A DNA stretch of 64,000 nt, taken from NCBI RefSeq assembly GCF_000949385.2, contig NZ_JYKO02000001.1, positions 4,705,840 to 4,769,839 on the forward strand. The letters are read 5' to 3'. Positions 1 to 8,089 of this stretch are shown in pieces (within the stretch, counting starts at the first letter, position 1; each line of letters opens with the position of its first letter). Below the pieces are notes generated by a model. That model had not been told where the DNA came from. It saw only the letters and a list, made by a program, of their open reading frames with translations, and ran no database searches. The position numbers and the translations under genes were made by a program. Source of the DNA: Pseudomonas sp. LFM046. GTDB lineage: Bacteria; Pseudomonadota; Gammaproteobacteria; Pseudomonadales; Pseudomonadaceae.

Positions 1-935
1 ACGTCGGCGACCACGGCAGAAGCGGTGGCTTCCATGCCGGCACCGGCGCCGTAGTAAAGGGTGCTGCCAGCGGCGTCGCCATTGACCATCACGGCGTTCA
101 TCACGCCATTGACGTTGGCGATCAGGCGGTCGGCCGGGATCAGGGTCGGGTGCACGCGCAGTTCGAAGCCGCTGTCGGTGCGACGGGCCACGCCCAGGTG
201 CTTGATGCGGTAGCCCAGCGCCTCGGCATAGTTGACGTCGGCACTGGTGAGCTTCGAGATGCCTTCGGTGTAGGCCTTGTCGAACTGCAGCGGGATGCCG
301 AAGGCGATGGACGCCAGGATGGTCAGCTTGTGGGCGGCGTCGATGCCTTCGACGTCGAAGGTCGGATCGGCTTCGGCATAGCCCAGGGCCTGGGCTTCCT
401 TCAGCACGTCCTCGAAGGCGCGGCCTTTCTCACGCATCTCGGTGAGGATGAAGTTGCCGGTGCCGTTGATGATGCCGGCCAGCCAGTTGATGCGGTTGGC
501 CGAGAGGCCTTCGCGGATCGCCTTGATCACCGGGATGCCGCCAGCGACGGCAGCCTCGAAGGCGACCATGACGCCCTTCTCGCGGGCCTTGGCGAAGATC
601 TCGTTGCCGTGCACGGCGATCAGCGCCTTGTTCGCGGTGACCACGTGCTTGCCGTTCTCGATGGCCTTCAGCACCAGTTCACGGGCCTGGGTGTAGCCAC
701 CGATCAGCTCGATGACGATGTCGATTTCCGGGTTGTTGGCCACGTCGAAGATGTCGGCGGTGATGGGGGTGGCGCCGGTTTCACACTTCGGGTTGGGACG
801 ACGAGCAGCAATCTGGGCAACCTCGATTCCACGCCCGGCACGGCGGGCAATCTCCTCGGCGTTGCGTTTGAGTACGTTGAAGGTGCCGCCACCGACGGTC
901 CCCAGGCCACAGATGCCTACTTTTACCGGCTTCAC
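1..935 (-). CDS. hom: Homoserine dehydrogenase, C-terminus outside window
   Basis: NADP-dependent homoserine dehydrogenase, which reduces aspartate semialdehyde to homoserine for threonine and methionine synthesis. The minus-strand translation starts MKPVKVGICGLGTVG, a Rossmann GxGxxG nucleotide-binding motif. It continues with the family blocks VIELIGGYTQARELV, VTANKALIAVHG and GIINGTGNFILTEM, which are characteristic of the substrate-binding region. The start codon is GTG at 935, preceded by a GGGGAG ribosome site. About 311 codons are present; the C-terminal part, normally including an ACT domain, lies beyond base 1. The dsbC gene is just upstream on the same strand with a hairpin between them. 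Identification is secure. Confidence 0.96.
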   Translation of the reverse strand, partial: MKPVKVGICGLGTVGGGTFNVLKRNAEEIARRAGRGIEVAQIAARRPNPKCETGATPITADIFDVANNPEIDIVIELIGGYTQARELVLKAIENGKHVVTANKALIAVHGNEIFAKAREKGVMVAFEAAVAGGIPVIKAIREGLSANRINWLAGIINGTGNFILTEMREKGRAFEDVLKEAQALGYAEADPTFDVEGIDAAHKLTILASIAFGIPLQFDKAYTEGISKLTSADVNYAEALGYRIKHLGVARRTDSGFELRVHPTLIPADRLIANVNGVMNAVMVNGDAAGSTLYYGAGAGMEATASAVVAD

Positions 936-956
936 GCTGAACTCCCCATCATCACT

Positions 957-984
957 GCGAAAACGGCCGGGAGTGTCCCGGCCG
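957..984 (-). terminator. Hairpin with short T run between dsbC and hom
   Basis: Reading the minus strand, a perfect 9-bp stem (arms 976-984 and 964-972, loop of 3 bases) is followed by TTTTC. It lies between the dsbC stop and the hom start, so it could end or attenuate dsbC transcription before hom. The T run is only four bases, so strength is uncertain. Confidence 0.5.
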
Positions 985-1045
985 AGGAAAAGAGCCGCAC
1001 TTTACGAAGCGGCCGAATATTGGTCAATCGAGGCAGGTGCCCGGA

Positions 1046-1774
1046 TTACTTGGCCTCCAGGGCAAGTTTCGCCAGCTGCGGGGCCGGCTGGTAGCCCGGA
1101 ATCATCTGGCCATTGCCCAGCACGATCGCCGGAGTGCCGTTAACGCCGATCAACTGGCCCAGTTCGAACTGCTTGGCCACCGGGTTATCACAGGTCGCCT
1201 GCGGCAGTTCCTGGCGGGACTTGGCCTTGTTCATGGCTGCCTGACGGTCCTTGCTGCACCAGACGCTGACCAGGCTGTTGTAACCGTGGCTACCAATGCC
1301 CTGGCGCGGGAAGGCGACGTAGCGCACTTCAATGCCGCGGCGGTTCAGCTCGGGCACTTCGCTGTGCAGCTTCTGGCAGTAACCGCAATCGGTGTCGGTG
1401 AAGACAGTGATATGGGCCTTGGCCGGCTCCTTGGGCGAGAACACCACCATGTCCTTCACGGGAATGGCGTTGATTTCCTTGGCGATGGAGCGGCTTTCAG
1501 CCTGCTCGGTGAGGTTCACCGGCTTGCCGTTCTGCACGTGATAGAGGTAGCCCTGCATCAGATACTGGCCGTCGGCGCTGGTGTAGAGCATACGGCCGCC
1601 CTTGAGCTGGACCTGGTAGACGCCGGTGATCGGGCTTTCACCGATGGACTCGACGGGCAGGCCGAGCTGCAGGGTGTCGAGGGTCTTGCGGATAGCCTGG
1701 TCCGGGTCGTCTGCGAAGCTGAGGGTGCTGGCGAGGCCGATGGCCAGGCCGGCGATAACACGGGTCGCGCGCAT
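1046..1774 (-). CDS. dsbC: Thiol:disulfide interchange protein DsbC
   Basis: Periplasmic disulfide isomerase, 242 aa. It has a Sec signal peptide (about residues 1-21, ending LSFA before DDPDQ), a DsbC dimerisation domain (about 22-90) and a thioredoxin-like domain. The active site CGYC is at residues 130-133 in the context FTDTDCGYCQKLH. Two further cysteines follow in the C-terminal half (VWCSKD and QATCDN), as in the structural disulfide of DsbC. An open frame extends upstream, but the ATG at 1774 has an AGGAG site and begins the signal peptide, so I use it. It lies between xerD and hom, an order typical of Pseudomonas. Confidence 0.95.
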   Translation of the reverse strand: MRATRVIAGLAIGLASTLSFADDPDQAIRKTLDTLQLGLPVESIGESPITGVYQVQLKGGRMLYTSADGQYLMQGYLYHVQNGKPVNLTEQAESRSIAKEINAIPVKDMVVFSPKEPAKAHITVFTDTDCGYCQKLHSEVPELNRRGIEVRYVAFPRQGIGSHGYNSLVSVWCSKDRQAAMNKAKSRQELPQATCDNPVAKQFELGQLIGVNGTPAIVLGNGQMIPGYQPAPQLAKLALEAK

Positions 1775-1916
1775 GGGTACTCCTGTCGAGCGGCGGACGT
1801 ACGGGAAACCGTTCAAGCCTAACACAGAAGCCTGGGCCCGCAGACGCCGTGCGCCAGGCGGATTGTGTCGGTGGCTGAACGATTGCGAAGCGGGCCGCGA
1901 AGTGACCCGCTCCAGC

Positions 1917-2813
1917 TCAACCCCGGGGATGGTGGCGGGCATGGAGCTCCTGCAGACGGGCCCGGGCGATGTGGGTGTAGATCTGGGTGGTGGACAGGTC
2001 GCTGTGGCCCAGCAGCATCTGCACCACCCGCAGGTCGGCGCCGTGGTTGAGCAGGTGGGTGGCGAAGGCGTGGCGCAGGGTGTGGGGGGAGAGGGCTTTG
2101 CTGATCCCGGCCACCTGCGCCTGGTGCTTGATGCGATGCCAGAAGGTCTGGCGCGTCATCTGCTCGCCGCGCAGGCTGGGGAAGAGCACATCGCTGGGCT
2201 TGCCGTCGAGGAGGAACGGGCGCGCTTCCCGCTGATAGCGCTCCAGCCAGGCGATGGCTTCCTCGCCAAGCGGCACCAGACGCTCCTTGCTGCCCTTGCC
2301 GAAGACCTTGATCACGCCCTGACGAAGGTTGACCTGCTCGAGGGTCAGGCTCACCAGCTCGGTTACCCGCAGGCCGCAGGCGTAGAGGACTTCGAGCATC
2401 GCGCGGTCGCGCAGGCCGATGGGGTCGTCCAGCTCCGGGGCTTCCAGCAGGGCCTCCACATCGGCCTCAGACAGTGACTTGGGCAGCGGCCGGCCGATCT
2501 GCGGCAGGTCCACTTGCAGGGTCGGGTCTTCAGTGATCAGGTTCTCCCGCAGCAGGAAGCGATAGAAACCGCGCAGACCGGAGAGGAAACGCGCGGTGGA
2601 GCGGGCCTTGTAGCCCTGCTCCAGGCGCCAGGCCAGATGGTCGAGGATCAGGTCGCGCCCTGCCCTGTCCAGGGCCAGCCCACGTTCGTCGAGCCAGCCG
2701 TTGAAATGCGCGAGGTCGCTGCGGTAGGCGGAGCGGGTATGGGCGGAAAGGCCCTTCTCCAGCCAGAGGCTGTCGAGGAAGCGGTCGATAAGGGGATGGT
2801 CTAGCGCGGGCAT
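1917..2813 (-). CDS. xerD: Site-specific tyrosine recombinase XerD
   Basis: Chromosome-dimer resolution recombinase that acts with XerC at dif. It is 298 aa, the normal family length. The N-terminal SAM-like core-binding domain covers about residues 5-90 and the catalytic domain about 110-290. Catalytic residues are visible: R149 (GLRVTEL), a lysine near 173-176 (FGKGSKER), H244 and R247 (HTLRHAFA), H270 (LLGHSD) and nucleophile Y279 (IYTH). The ATG at 2813 has an AAGG site. It is separated from dsbC by about 140 bases. XerC is the alternative, but the neighbouring dsbC and hom point to XerD. Confidence 0.96.
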   Translation of the reverse strand: MPALDHPLIDRFLDSLWLEKGLSAHTRSAYRSDLAHFNGWLDERGLALDRAGRDLILDHLAWRLEQGYKARSTARFLSGLRGFYRFLLRENLITEDPTLQVDLPQIGRPLPKSLSEADVEALLEAPELDDPIGLRDRAMLEVLYACGLRVTELVSLTLEQVNLRQGVIKVFGKGSKERLVPLGEEAIAWLERYQREARPFLLDGKPSDVLFPSLRGEQMTRQTFWHRIKHQAQVAGISKALSPHTLRHAFATHLLNHGADLRVVQMLLGHSDLSTTQIYTHIARARLQELHARHHPRG

Positions 2814-2889
2814 GAGTAACGGCCTTGTCTGTGCAGGGCGCTAGTCTTTCATAGCGCTGTAGCCGATTCACCCATGACAAGGACTTCCG

Positions 2890-3061
2890 ATGAGCGAACA
2901 CCCCATCCTGCTGAGCCTGGGGGTATCGGTGCGGCTGGGTGCATCTCGCCGGGCAGCCCCTGGACTTCACACCGGAGAATGACTGGCCCCTGGTGTCCCT
3001 GATCGAAACACGGGCCCAGACCGGTGCTACCGCTGATCGCACACTGGCCCAATCACACTGA
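2890..3061 (+). pseudogene. Small 56-codon gene broken by +1 frameshift at a G5 run
   Basis: An ATG at 2890 has a good AAGGA site seven bases upstream. As written, the frame runs MSEHPILLSLGVSVRLG and stops at 2980-2982. If one G is removed from the five-G run at 2919-2923, the frame stays open to the TGA at 3059-3061 and encodes 56 aa, continuing as SLGYRCGWVHLAGQPLDF and ending TLAQSH. I do not recognise the family. Either the gene is decayed, or this is a homopolymer sequencing error, or the run is a slippage site. It lies head-to-head with xerD and 95 bases before the MshEN gene on the same strand. Confidence 0.5.
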
Positions 3062-3156
3062 CGGGCGGCATGGCCAGCCTATCCTTAGTCTGGTGACAGG
3101 ATCGGGCTGGCCGTGGATGATTTCACCTTGATATCACCCAATGCCGGTACCGGAAC

Positions 3157-3837
3157 ATGGCCAACCAAATGAATTCCCGCCTGGGGCAGATCCTTATCAT
3201 CAAGGGTCTGATCACGCCCCAGCAGTTGGATGCCGCGATCACGATGCAGCTCACCAGCAAGATGCGGCTGGGTGAAGTACTGATAGCGCAAGGCCTGCTG
3301 ACCCAGAAGCAACTGACCCGGGCCCTGAAGAAACAGAGCAATCTGCGTCTGGCGGCTACGCTCGTGGCCGCGTTGATGAGCCCCTTTCAGATGGCCAGTG
3401 CCGATATCCAGCGTCTGCAGCCACCCGCCAGCATCAGCCGCCAGGAGACGCCGAAGGGGTTGCGCCCCCTGTCCGACCAGGAAATGAGCACTGTCAGCGC
3501 CCAGGGGCTGGACGACGTGCTGCAGGGCCTGTTCCTCCAGGCGGAGAGCGGCGACGGGCTGGGGGCGGTCAAGCAACTGGCGCGACTGGTGATGCCGGTG
3601 CTGGACAGCCTCGATGCAGAAACCTCGATGAAGGACGTGACCTACGACACCAGCCGGCTGACCTCGGTGGTCAACCCGGACGGTTCAGTGAACCTGCGCC
3701 TGCCCAGCTCCATCGGCGAGCTGCGCTTCGAGAACATTCGCGTCGCCGGGGCGCCGCAAGATCAGAGCTTCGGCAGTCTGACGCTGAGCAACATCGACCT
3801 GTCCCAGGCGTCGCTGAAGATCAGCCTGCGCCAATGA
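3157..3837 (+). CDS. Membrane or exported protein with N-terminal MshEN cyclic-di-GMP motif
   Basis: 226 aa. Residues 8-31 and 37-60 are two copies of the 24-residue MshEN motif (RLGxxLxxxxxLxxxxLxxxLxxQ) separated by five residues. The second copy matches every consensus position; the first has Ile for Leu at two. In MshE-type ATPases this tandem motif binds cyclic di-GMP. There is no ATPase here. Residues 64-82 form a hydrophobic stretch ending in QMASA, like an internal signal peptide or single membrane span. The remainder, with LSDQEMSTVSAQG near 105-117 and a beta-rich tail, looks like an extracytoplasmic domain. ATG 3157 is the first start in the frame (in-frame stop at 3118). The inferred topology is a cytoplasmic sensor joined to a periplasmic output; function is unknown. 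Confidence 0.8.
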   Translation: MANQMNSRLGQILIIKGLITPQQLDAAITMQLTSKMRLGEVLIAQGLLTQKQLTRALKKQSNLRLAATLVAALMSPFQMASADIQRLQPPASISRQETPKGLRPLSDQEMSTVSAQGLDDVLQGLFLQAESGDGLGAVKQLARLVMPVLDSLDAETSMKDVTYDTSRLTSVVNPDGSVNLRLPSSIGELRFENIRVAGAPQDQSFGSLTLSNIDLSQASLKISLRQ

Positions 3838-3857
3838 TCCAGCGCGGAAATGAACAA

Positions 3858-3879
3858 GGCACCCAACGGGTGCCTTTTT
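3858..3879 (+). terminator. Rho-independent terminator after the MshEN gene
   Basis: Stem GGCACCC / GGGTGCC with an AAC loop is followed by TTTTT. It sits 21 bases after the MshEN gene stop and just before the convergent thioesterase end. Confidence 0.85.
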
Positions 3880-3882
3880 CAT

Positions 3883-4311
3883 TCATGCGGCGTCGGTCGC
3901 CTGGGGAAACTCCGGCAGCACCTGCACCGGGCGCTTGTCCGCATCGATAGCGACGAAACTGAACAGGCCGGTAATGGCCTTCTCGCGGGTGGCGCTGTAC
4001 ATGTCCTCGACGAACACCTCCACTTCCACTTTGAGGCTGGTGTTGCCCACCTTCACCACGCGACCCACCAGTTCAACGATGGAACCCGCGGGGATCGAGT
4101 GTTTGAAGTCGATGCGGTCGCTGGAGACAGTTACCAGCGGCAGGCGGCAGAAGCGCGTGGCTGCAATGAAGGACACCTCATCCATCCAGGCTAGCGCGGT
4201 GCCGCCGAACAGGGTGTTGTGATGGTTGGTGTTGGGCGGAAACACCGCCTTGGTCACCCGGCTTTCGGACAGCTCGGTCCGCCGGGCGATTTCTTGCTCT
4301 CTCGGGGTCAT
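3883..4311 (-). CDS. Acyl-CoA thioesterase, hotdog fold (YciA-like)
   Basis: 142 aa single hotdog-domain thioesterase that hydrolyses acyl-CoA. It has the family block NHHNTLFGGTALAWMDEVSFIAA with the catalytic Asp in WMDE, followed by DFKHSIPAGSIVELVGRVVKVG. Length is normal for YciA/cytosolic long-chain acyl-CoA hydrolases. A longer frame begins with GTG at 4347, but the ATG at 4311 starts the conserved region and has an AGG-containing site. It converges on the MshEN gene. Substrate chain length cannot be read from the sequence. Confidence 0.88.
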   Translation of the reverse strand: MTPREQEIARRTELSESRVTKAVFPPNTNHHNTLFGGTALAWMDEVSFIAATRFCRLPLVTVSSDRIDFKHSIPAGSIVELVGRVVKVGNTSLKVEVEVFVEDMYSATREKAITGLFSFVAIDADKRPVQVLPEFPQATDAA

Positions 4312-4430
4312 GCCACTACTACCTGAAGAAAACCATGTGGCTGCCACGGGCGCGGCGAATCTTGTGGTTCTTGTGCGCTGCCGGGACGGGCAGGAAAAGG
4401 ACGCGGACTATCCACCGCGTACAGGCAAGA

Positions 4431-4465
4431 AAAAACCCGCCGAGGCGAACCTGGGCGGGTTTTTC
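4431..4465 (-). terminator. Terminator of the rpsP-rimM-trmD-rplS operon
   Basis: Minus-strand stem ACCCGCC / GGCGGGT (arms 4454-4460 and 4435-4441), with a loop of about 12 bases, is followed by TTTTTT. It lies 16 bases beyond the rplS stop. Confidence 0.88.
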
Positions 4466-4480
4466 GGGAAAGCTGGGCGA

Positions 4481-4831
4481 TTAAACCAGCTTTTCCTTGA
4501 TACGAGCTGCCTTGCCGGACAGGTCGCGGAGGTAGTACAGCTTGGCCTTGCGCACGTCGCCGCGGCGCTTGACGCTCAGGCTGTCAACCAGCGGGGAGTA
4601 GGTCTGGAAGGTACGCTCTACACCAACGCCGTTGGAGATCTTGCGAACGGTGAAGGCGCTGTTCAGGCCGCGGTTACGCTTAGCGATGACCACACCTTCG
4701 AAAGCCTGCAGACGGGAACGGTCGCCTTCCTTCACTTTCACTTGAACGATTACGGTGTCGCCTGGGGCGAACGCCGGAATCTCTTTGTTCATTTGTTCAG
4801 CTTCGAGTTGCTGAATGATCTTGTTGGTCAT
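4481..4831 (-). CDS. rplS: 50S ribosomal protein L19
   Basis: 116 aa, the usual L19 length. Hallmarks are [45 protein letters not shown] and [17 protein letters not shown]19 sits at the 30S-50S interface. Last gene of the rpsP-rimM-trmD-rplS operon, with an AGGAG ribosome site before the ATG. Confidence 0.99.
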   Translation of the reverse strand: MTNKIIQQLEAEQMNKEIPAFAPGDTVIVQVKVKEGDRSRLQAFEGVVIAKRNRGLNSAFTVRKISNGVGVERTFQTYSPLVDSLSVKRRGDVRKAKLYYLRDLSGKAARIKEKLV

Positions 4832-4875
4832 CGCTGTGCTCCTAAGGCAGGCCTTCTGGGCGTGCCATCGATACG

Positions 4876-5628
4876 TTAACTATCGTTCCGCTGGCGGATG
4901 TATTCCTCCAGCAGCTTTTTCTCTTCTCCAGAAAGCGAGCGGCAATCCAGAAGATCAGCCCGACGTTCCCAGGTGCGCCCAAGCGCCTGCTGCAAACGCC
5001 ATCGCCGGATGTGTTCGTGGTTGCCACTGAGCAGCACCTCAGGAACACGCTTGCCTGCATACAACTCCGGACGAGTGTAGTGCGGGCAATCGAGCAGGCC
5101 GTCCGTAAAGGAGTCCTCCTCGGCGGAGTCCGCGTGGCCCAGCGCGCCGGGCAACAACCGCGTCACCGCATCGATCAGCACCATGGCCGGCAGCTCACCG
5201 CCGGACAGGACGTAGTCGCCAATCGACCATTCCTCATCGACGTGCTCCTCAATGAAGCGTTCGTCGATGCCTTCGTAGCGCCCGGCGATGAGGATCAATG
5301 CTTCCTCGTTCGCCAGCTCGCGCACGGCCGCCTGTTTCAACTGGCGCCCCTGCGGCGAGAGGTAGATCACCTTCGCCTTCTCCCCCGTCGCTGCCTTGGC
5401 TGCCGCCAGGGCCCGTTCCAGGGGCTGGATCTTCATCACCATGCCGGGGCCACCGCCGAAGGGCCGGTCATCCACCGTCTGGTGGCGGTCCTCGGTGAAG
5501 CTCCGCGGATTCCAGCAGTTGAGCTTGAGCAGCCCCTGCTTCACCGCACGGCTGGTGATGCCGTACTCACTGATGGCGGCGAACATCTCGGGAAAGATGC
5601 TGATGACTTCGACCTGCATGCTTTTCAT
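4876..5628 (-). CDS. trmD: tRNA (guanine37-N1)-methyltransferase TrmD
   Basis: 250 aa SPOUT-class methyltransferase that forms m1G37 in tRNAs and prevents frameshifting. Recognisable segments are [56 protein letters not shown] (the SAM-binding trefoil knot) and the C-terminal [20 protein letters not shown]. The start at MKSMQVE has a GAGGG site; an internal ATG three codons later is possible. It is ten bases after rimM. Confidence 0.98.
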   Translation of the reverse strand: MKSMQVEVISIFPEMFAAISEYGITSRAVKQGLLKLNCWNPRSFTEDRHQTVDDRPFGGGPGMVMKIQPLERALAAAKAATGEKAKVIYLSPQGRQLKQAAVRELANEEALILIAGRYEGIDERFIEEHVDEEWSIGDYVLSGGELPAMVLIDAVTRLLPGALGHADSAEEDSFTDGLLDCPHYTRPELYAGKRVPEVLLSGNHEHIRRWRLQQALGRTWERRADLLDCRSLSGEEKKLLEEYIRQRNDS

Positions 5629-5637
5629 GTCAGGCCC

Positions 5638-6174
5638 TCAGAAATCAACGTCCCAATCCACCCGTATCTCGCCGGCTTCCAGGTCGATCGACTGCACGCA
5701 CTGCTCCGTGTAGGGCAACAGGCGTTCGCGATCATCCAGGCTTCCAGCGCAGGGCTTGACCACCATCACATCGTTGGCGCCGGTCTCCAGCAGGTGATCG
5801 ATGCGGCCGAGCAATTGCCCGTCCTGGTTGATCACATTGAGACCTTCCAACTGGTGCCAGTAGAACTCGTCATCGTCGAGTTCCGGCAGCTCGCTGGCGG
5901 GGACACAGATTTCAAAACCTGCGTAGGTTCGCGCGATTTCGCGATCGACCAACCCCTTCAGCTTCACCACCAGGACCTTGCCGTGCACACGTCCGCTGGC
6001 GACTTCGACCTGCTTTACCTCGTCGTCACGCTTGAGCGTCCAACGGCGGTAATCGAGCACGTTATCCAGCGGATCGGTGAAGGAGTAGACCTTCACCTCG
6101 CCACGTACGCCGTGCACCGAGAAAATCTTGCCGAGAACGATGAGTTCGTCGGCGGCGGCCGGCGTCGTGCTCAT
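5638..6174 (-). CDS. rimM: 16S rRNA processing protein RimM
   Basis: 178 aa ribosome maturation factor that binds S19 and helps 30S head assembly. The N-terminal RimM barrel contains VLGKIFSVHGVRGEVKVYSF and the C-terminal PRC-barrel contains EFYWHQLEGLNV and LLPYTEQCVQSIDLEAGEI. Both are in the usual positions. It lies between rpsP and trmD, nine bases from each. Confidence 0.98.
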   Translation of the reverse strand: MSTTPAAADELIVLGKIFSVHGVRGEVKVYSFTDPLDNVLDYRRWTLKRDDEVKQVEVASGRVHGKVLVVKLKGLVDREIARTYAGFEICVPASELPELDDDEFYWHQLEGLNVINQDGQLLGRIDHLLETGANDVMVVKPCAGSLDDRERLLPYTEQCVQSIDLEAGEIRVDWDVDF

Positions 6175-6183
6175 AAAAGATGC

Positions 6184-6435
6184 TTAGGCAGCAGCCTTGG
6201 CAGCTTCCTTCAGCAGCTGAGCAACACGCTCAGACGGCTGGGCGCCCTGGCTCAGCCAGTAGCTGACGCGCTCCTGGTTTACGGAGAGCTTCACTTCAGC
6301 ACCCTGGGCAACCGGGTTGAAGAAACCGATGCGCTCTACGAAGCGACCGTCGCGCGCGTTGCGGCTGTTGGTCACGGTCAGGTGGTAGAAGGGGCGCTTC
6401 TTGGAGCCGCCACGGGCAAGACGGATGGTTACCAT
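6184..6435 (-). CDS. rpsP: 30S ribosomal protein S16
   Basis: 83 aa. The N-terminus [25 protein letters not shown] and the following [14 protein letters not shown] block are diagnostic of S16. First gene of the rpsP-rimM-trmD-rplS operon; AGGA site upstream of the ATG. Confidence 0.99.
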   Translation of the reverse strand: MVTIRLARGGSKKRPFYHLTVTNSRNARDGRFVERIGFFNPVAQGAEVKLSVNQERVSYWLSQGAQPSERVAQLLKEAAKAAA

Positions 6436-6496
6436 TGAACTTCGTTCCTATAGTCGGTGCTTTTCAAGCATGGGCCATGGGCCCGAAAGGCCGCAT

Positions 6497-6524
6497 ATTC
6501 TAAGGATTATCCGGCCGATTGCAA
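6497..6524 (-). promoter_or_regulatory. Sigma70-like promoter for the rpsP operon
   Basis: On the minus strand TTGCAA (6519-6524) and TAGAAT (6497-6502) are separated by 16 bases, about 60 bases upstream of rpsP. This is a close fit to the -35/-10 consensus and lies in the only gap between ffh and rpsP. Confidence 0.6.
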
Positions 6525-6537
6525 ATCTCTTTTTAGA

Positions 6538-6555
6538 GGCCGCCGGTCGGCGGCC
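6538..6555 (-). terminator. GC-rich hairpin after ffh
   Basis: A perfect seven-base-pair inverted repeat (GGCCGCC / GGCGGCC, four-base loop) lies 5 bases past the ffh stop. No T run follows on the minus strand, so it may stabilise the transcript end rather than terminate it. Confidence 0.4.
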
Positions 6556-6559
6556 CAGC

Positions 6560-7933
6560 TCACATCTTCGGCATGCCGCCGGGGAACATGCTGCCCATGC
6601 CGCGCATCATCTTGGCCATGCCGCCCTTGGCGGTGACCTTCTTCATCATCTTCTGCATCTGTTTATGCTGCTTGATGAGACGGCCGACGTCCTGCACCTG
6701 GGTGCCGGAGCCCAGCGCGATACGGCGTTTGCGCGAGCCGCTGATCATTTCCGGATCGCGGCGTTCGGCAGGGGTCATGGAGTTGATGATCGCCTCCATC
6801 TGCTTGAACTGCTTCTCCGCCGCGTTCTGTGCGTTGCCCATCTGCGCCAGGTTGACGCCGCCAAGCATGGGCAGCTTGTCCATCAGGCTGCCGAGGCCGC
6901 CCATGCTCTTCATCTGCTGCAGCTGGTCGCGGAAGTCTTCCAGGTCGAAACCCTTGCCCTTCTTGATCTTCTTGGCGAGCTTCTCGGCCTTCTCCCGGTC
7001 CATGTTCTGCTCGGCCTGTTCGATCAGGCTGAGCACGTCACCCATACCGAGGATGCGCGAGGCGACGCGGTCCGGGTGGAAGGGGTCGAGGGCTTCGGTC
7101 TTCTCGCCCATGCCGAGGAATTTGATCGGCTTGCCGGTGATGGCGCGGACCGAGAGAGCGGCACCGCCACGGGCGTCGCCGTCGACCTTGGTCAGCACCA
7201 CGCCGGTCAGCGGCAGGGCGTCATTGAAGGCCTTGGCGGTGTTGGCGGCGTCCTGACCGGTCATGGCGTCGACCACGAACAGCGTTTCCACCGGCTTGAT
7301 GGCGGCGTGGACGTGCTTGATCTCGTCCATCATCTCGGCGTCGACGTGCAGGCGACCGGCGGTGTCGACGATGACGACATCAATGAACTTCAGCTTGGCT
7401 TCGCGGATCGCCGACTGGGCGATGTCCACCGGCTTCTGGCTGGTGTCGGAGGGGAAGAAGGTGACGCCGATGTCATTGGCCAGGGTTTCCAGCTGCTTGA
7501 TCGCAGCGGGGCGGTAAACGTCCGCCGATACCACCAGCACGGTTTTCTTCTTGCGCTCCTTGAGGAAGCGCGCCAGCTTGCCCACGGTGGTGGTCTTGCC
7601 CGCACCCTGCAGGCCAGCCATCAGGATCACCGCCGGCGGAGCGGCATTCAGCGCCAGGTCCTCGTTGGCGGCGCCCATCAGCTCCACCAGCTCGGCCTGG
7701 ACGATCTTCACGAAAGCCTGGCCGGGGGTCAGGCTCTTGGAAACCTCGGTACCGACCGCACGGTCCTTGATCTTGTTGACGAAGTCCTTCACCACCGGCA
7801 GGGCGACGTCGGCCTCGAGCAGGGCCATGCGCACTTCACGCAGGGTGTCCTTGATGTTGTCCTCGGTCAGCTTGGCCTTGCCGGTGACATGGCGCAGCGT
7901 CTGTGAGAGGCGGTCGGTTAGGTTTTCAAACAT
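6560..7933 (-). CDS. ffh: Signal recognition particle protein Ffh
   Basis: 457 aa SRP54-type GTPase that binds 4.5S RNA and signal sequences for co-translational targeting. The N domain (about 1-90) is followed by the G domain with P-loop GLQGAGKTTTVGKLA, DTAGRLHVD, TKVDGDARGGAALS and GMGEKTEALDPFHPDR. The methionine-rich M domain contains SGSRKRRIALGSGT and ends in Met-rich repeats (MMKKVTAKGGMAKMMRGMG). The frame is open upstream, but the ATG at 7933 has an AAGGA site and starts the canonical MFENLTDRLS. Confidence 0.98.
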   Translation of the reverse strand: MFENLTDRLSQTLRHVTGKAKLTEDNIKDTLREVRMALLEADVALPVVKDFVNKIKDRAVGTEVSKSLTPGQAFVKIVQAELVELMGAANEDLALNAAPPAVILMAGLQGAGKTTTVGKLARFLKERKKKTVLVVSADVYRPAAIKQLETLANDIGVTFFPSDTSQKPVDIAQSAIREAKLKFIDVVIVDTAGRLHVDAEMMDEIKHVHAAIKPVETLFVVDAMTGQDAANTAKAFNDALPLTGVVLTKVDGDARGGAALSVRAITGKPIKFLGMGEKTEALDPFHPDRVASRILGMGDVLSLIEQAEQNMDREKAEKLAKKIKKGKGFDLEDFRDQLQQMKSMGGLGSLMDKLPMLGGVNLAQMGNAQNAAEKQFKQMEAIINSMTPAERRDPEMISGSRKRRIALGSGTQVQDVGRLIKQHKQMQKMMKKVTAKGGMAKMMRGMGSMFPGGMPKM

Positions 7934-8089
7934 GCACGTTCCTTTCGGGCTCTCTTGAGCCCCGGCTGAGCTTGCTGCAGGCGGCGGAGTATAACGAAGT
8001 GTCGGCGCCACCGACACCGCCAGCGGTCTTTCACCGGCAGGGCATGTATGCCACACTCACTGCCTTTCGGGCTTGCCTTACAAGGACTT

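Noticed and set aside
150-1094. Long plus-strand frames across hom and dsbC
   Set aside because: They are antisense frames kept open by high GC; the minus strand encodes clear homoserine dehydrogenase and DsbC motifs.
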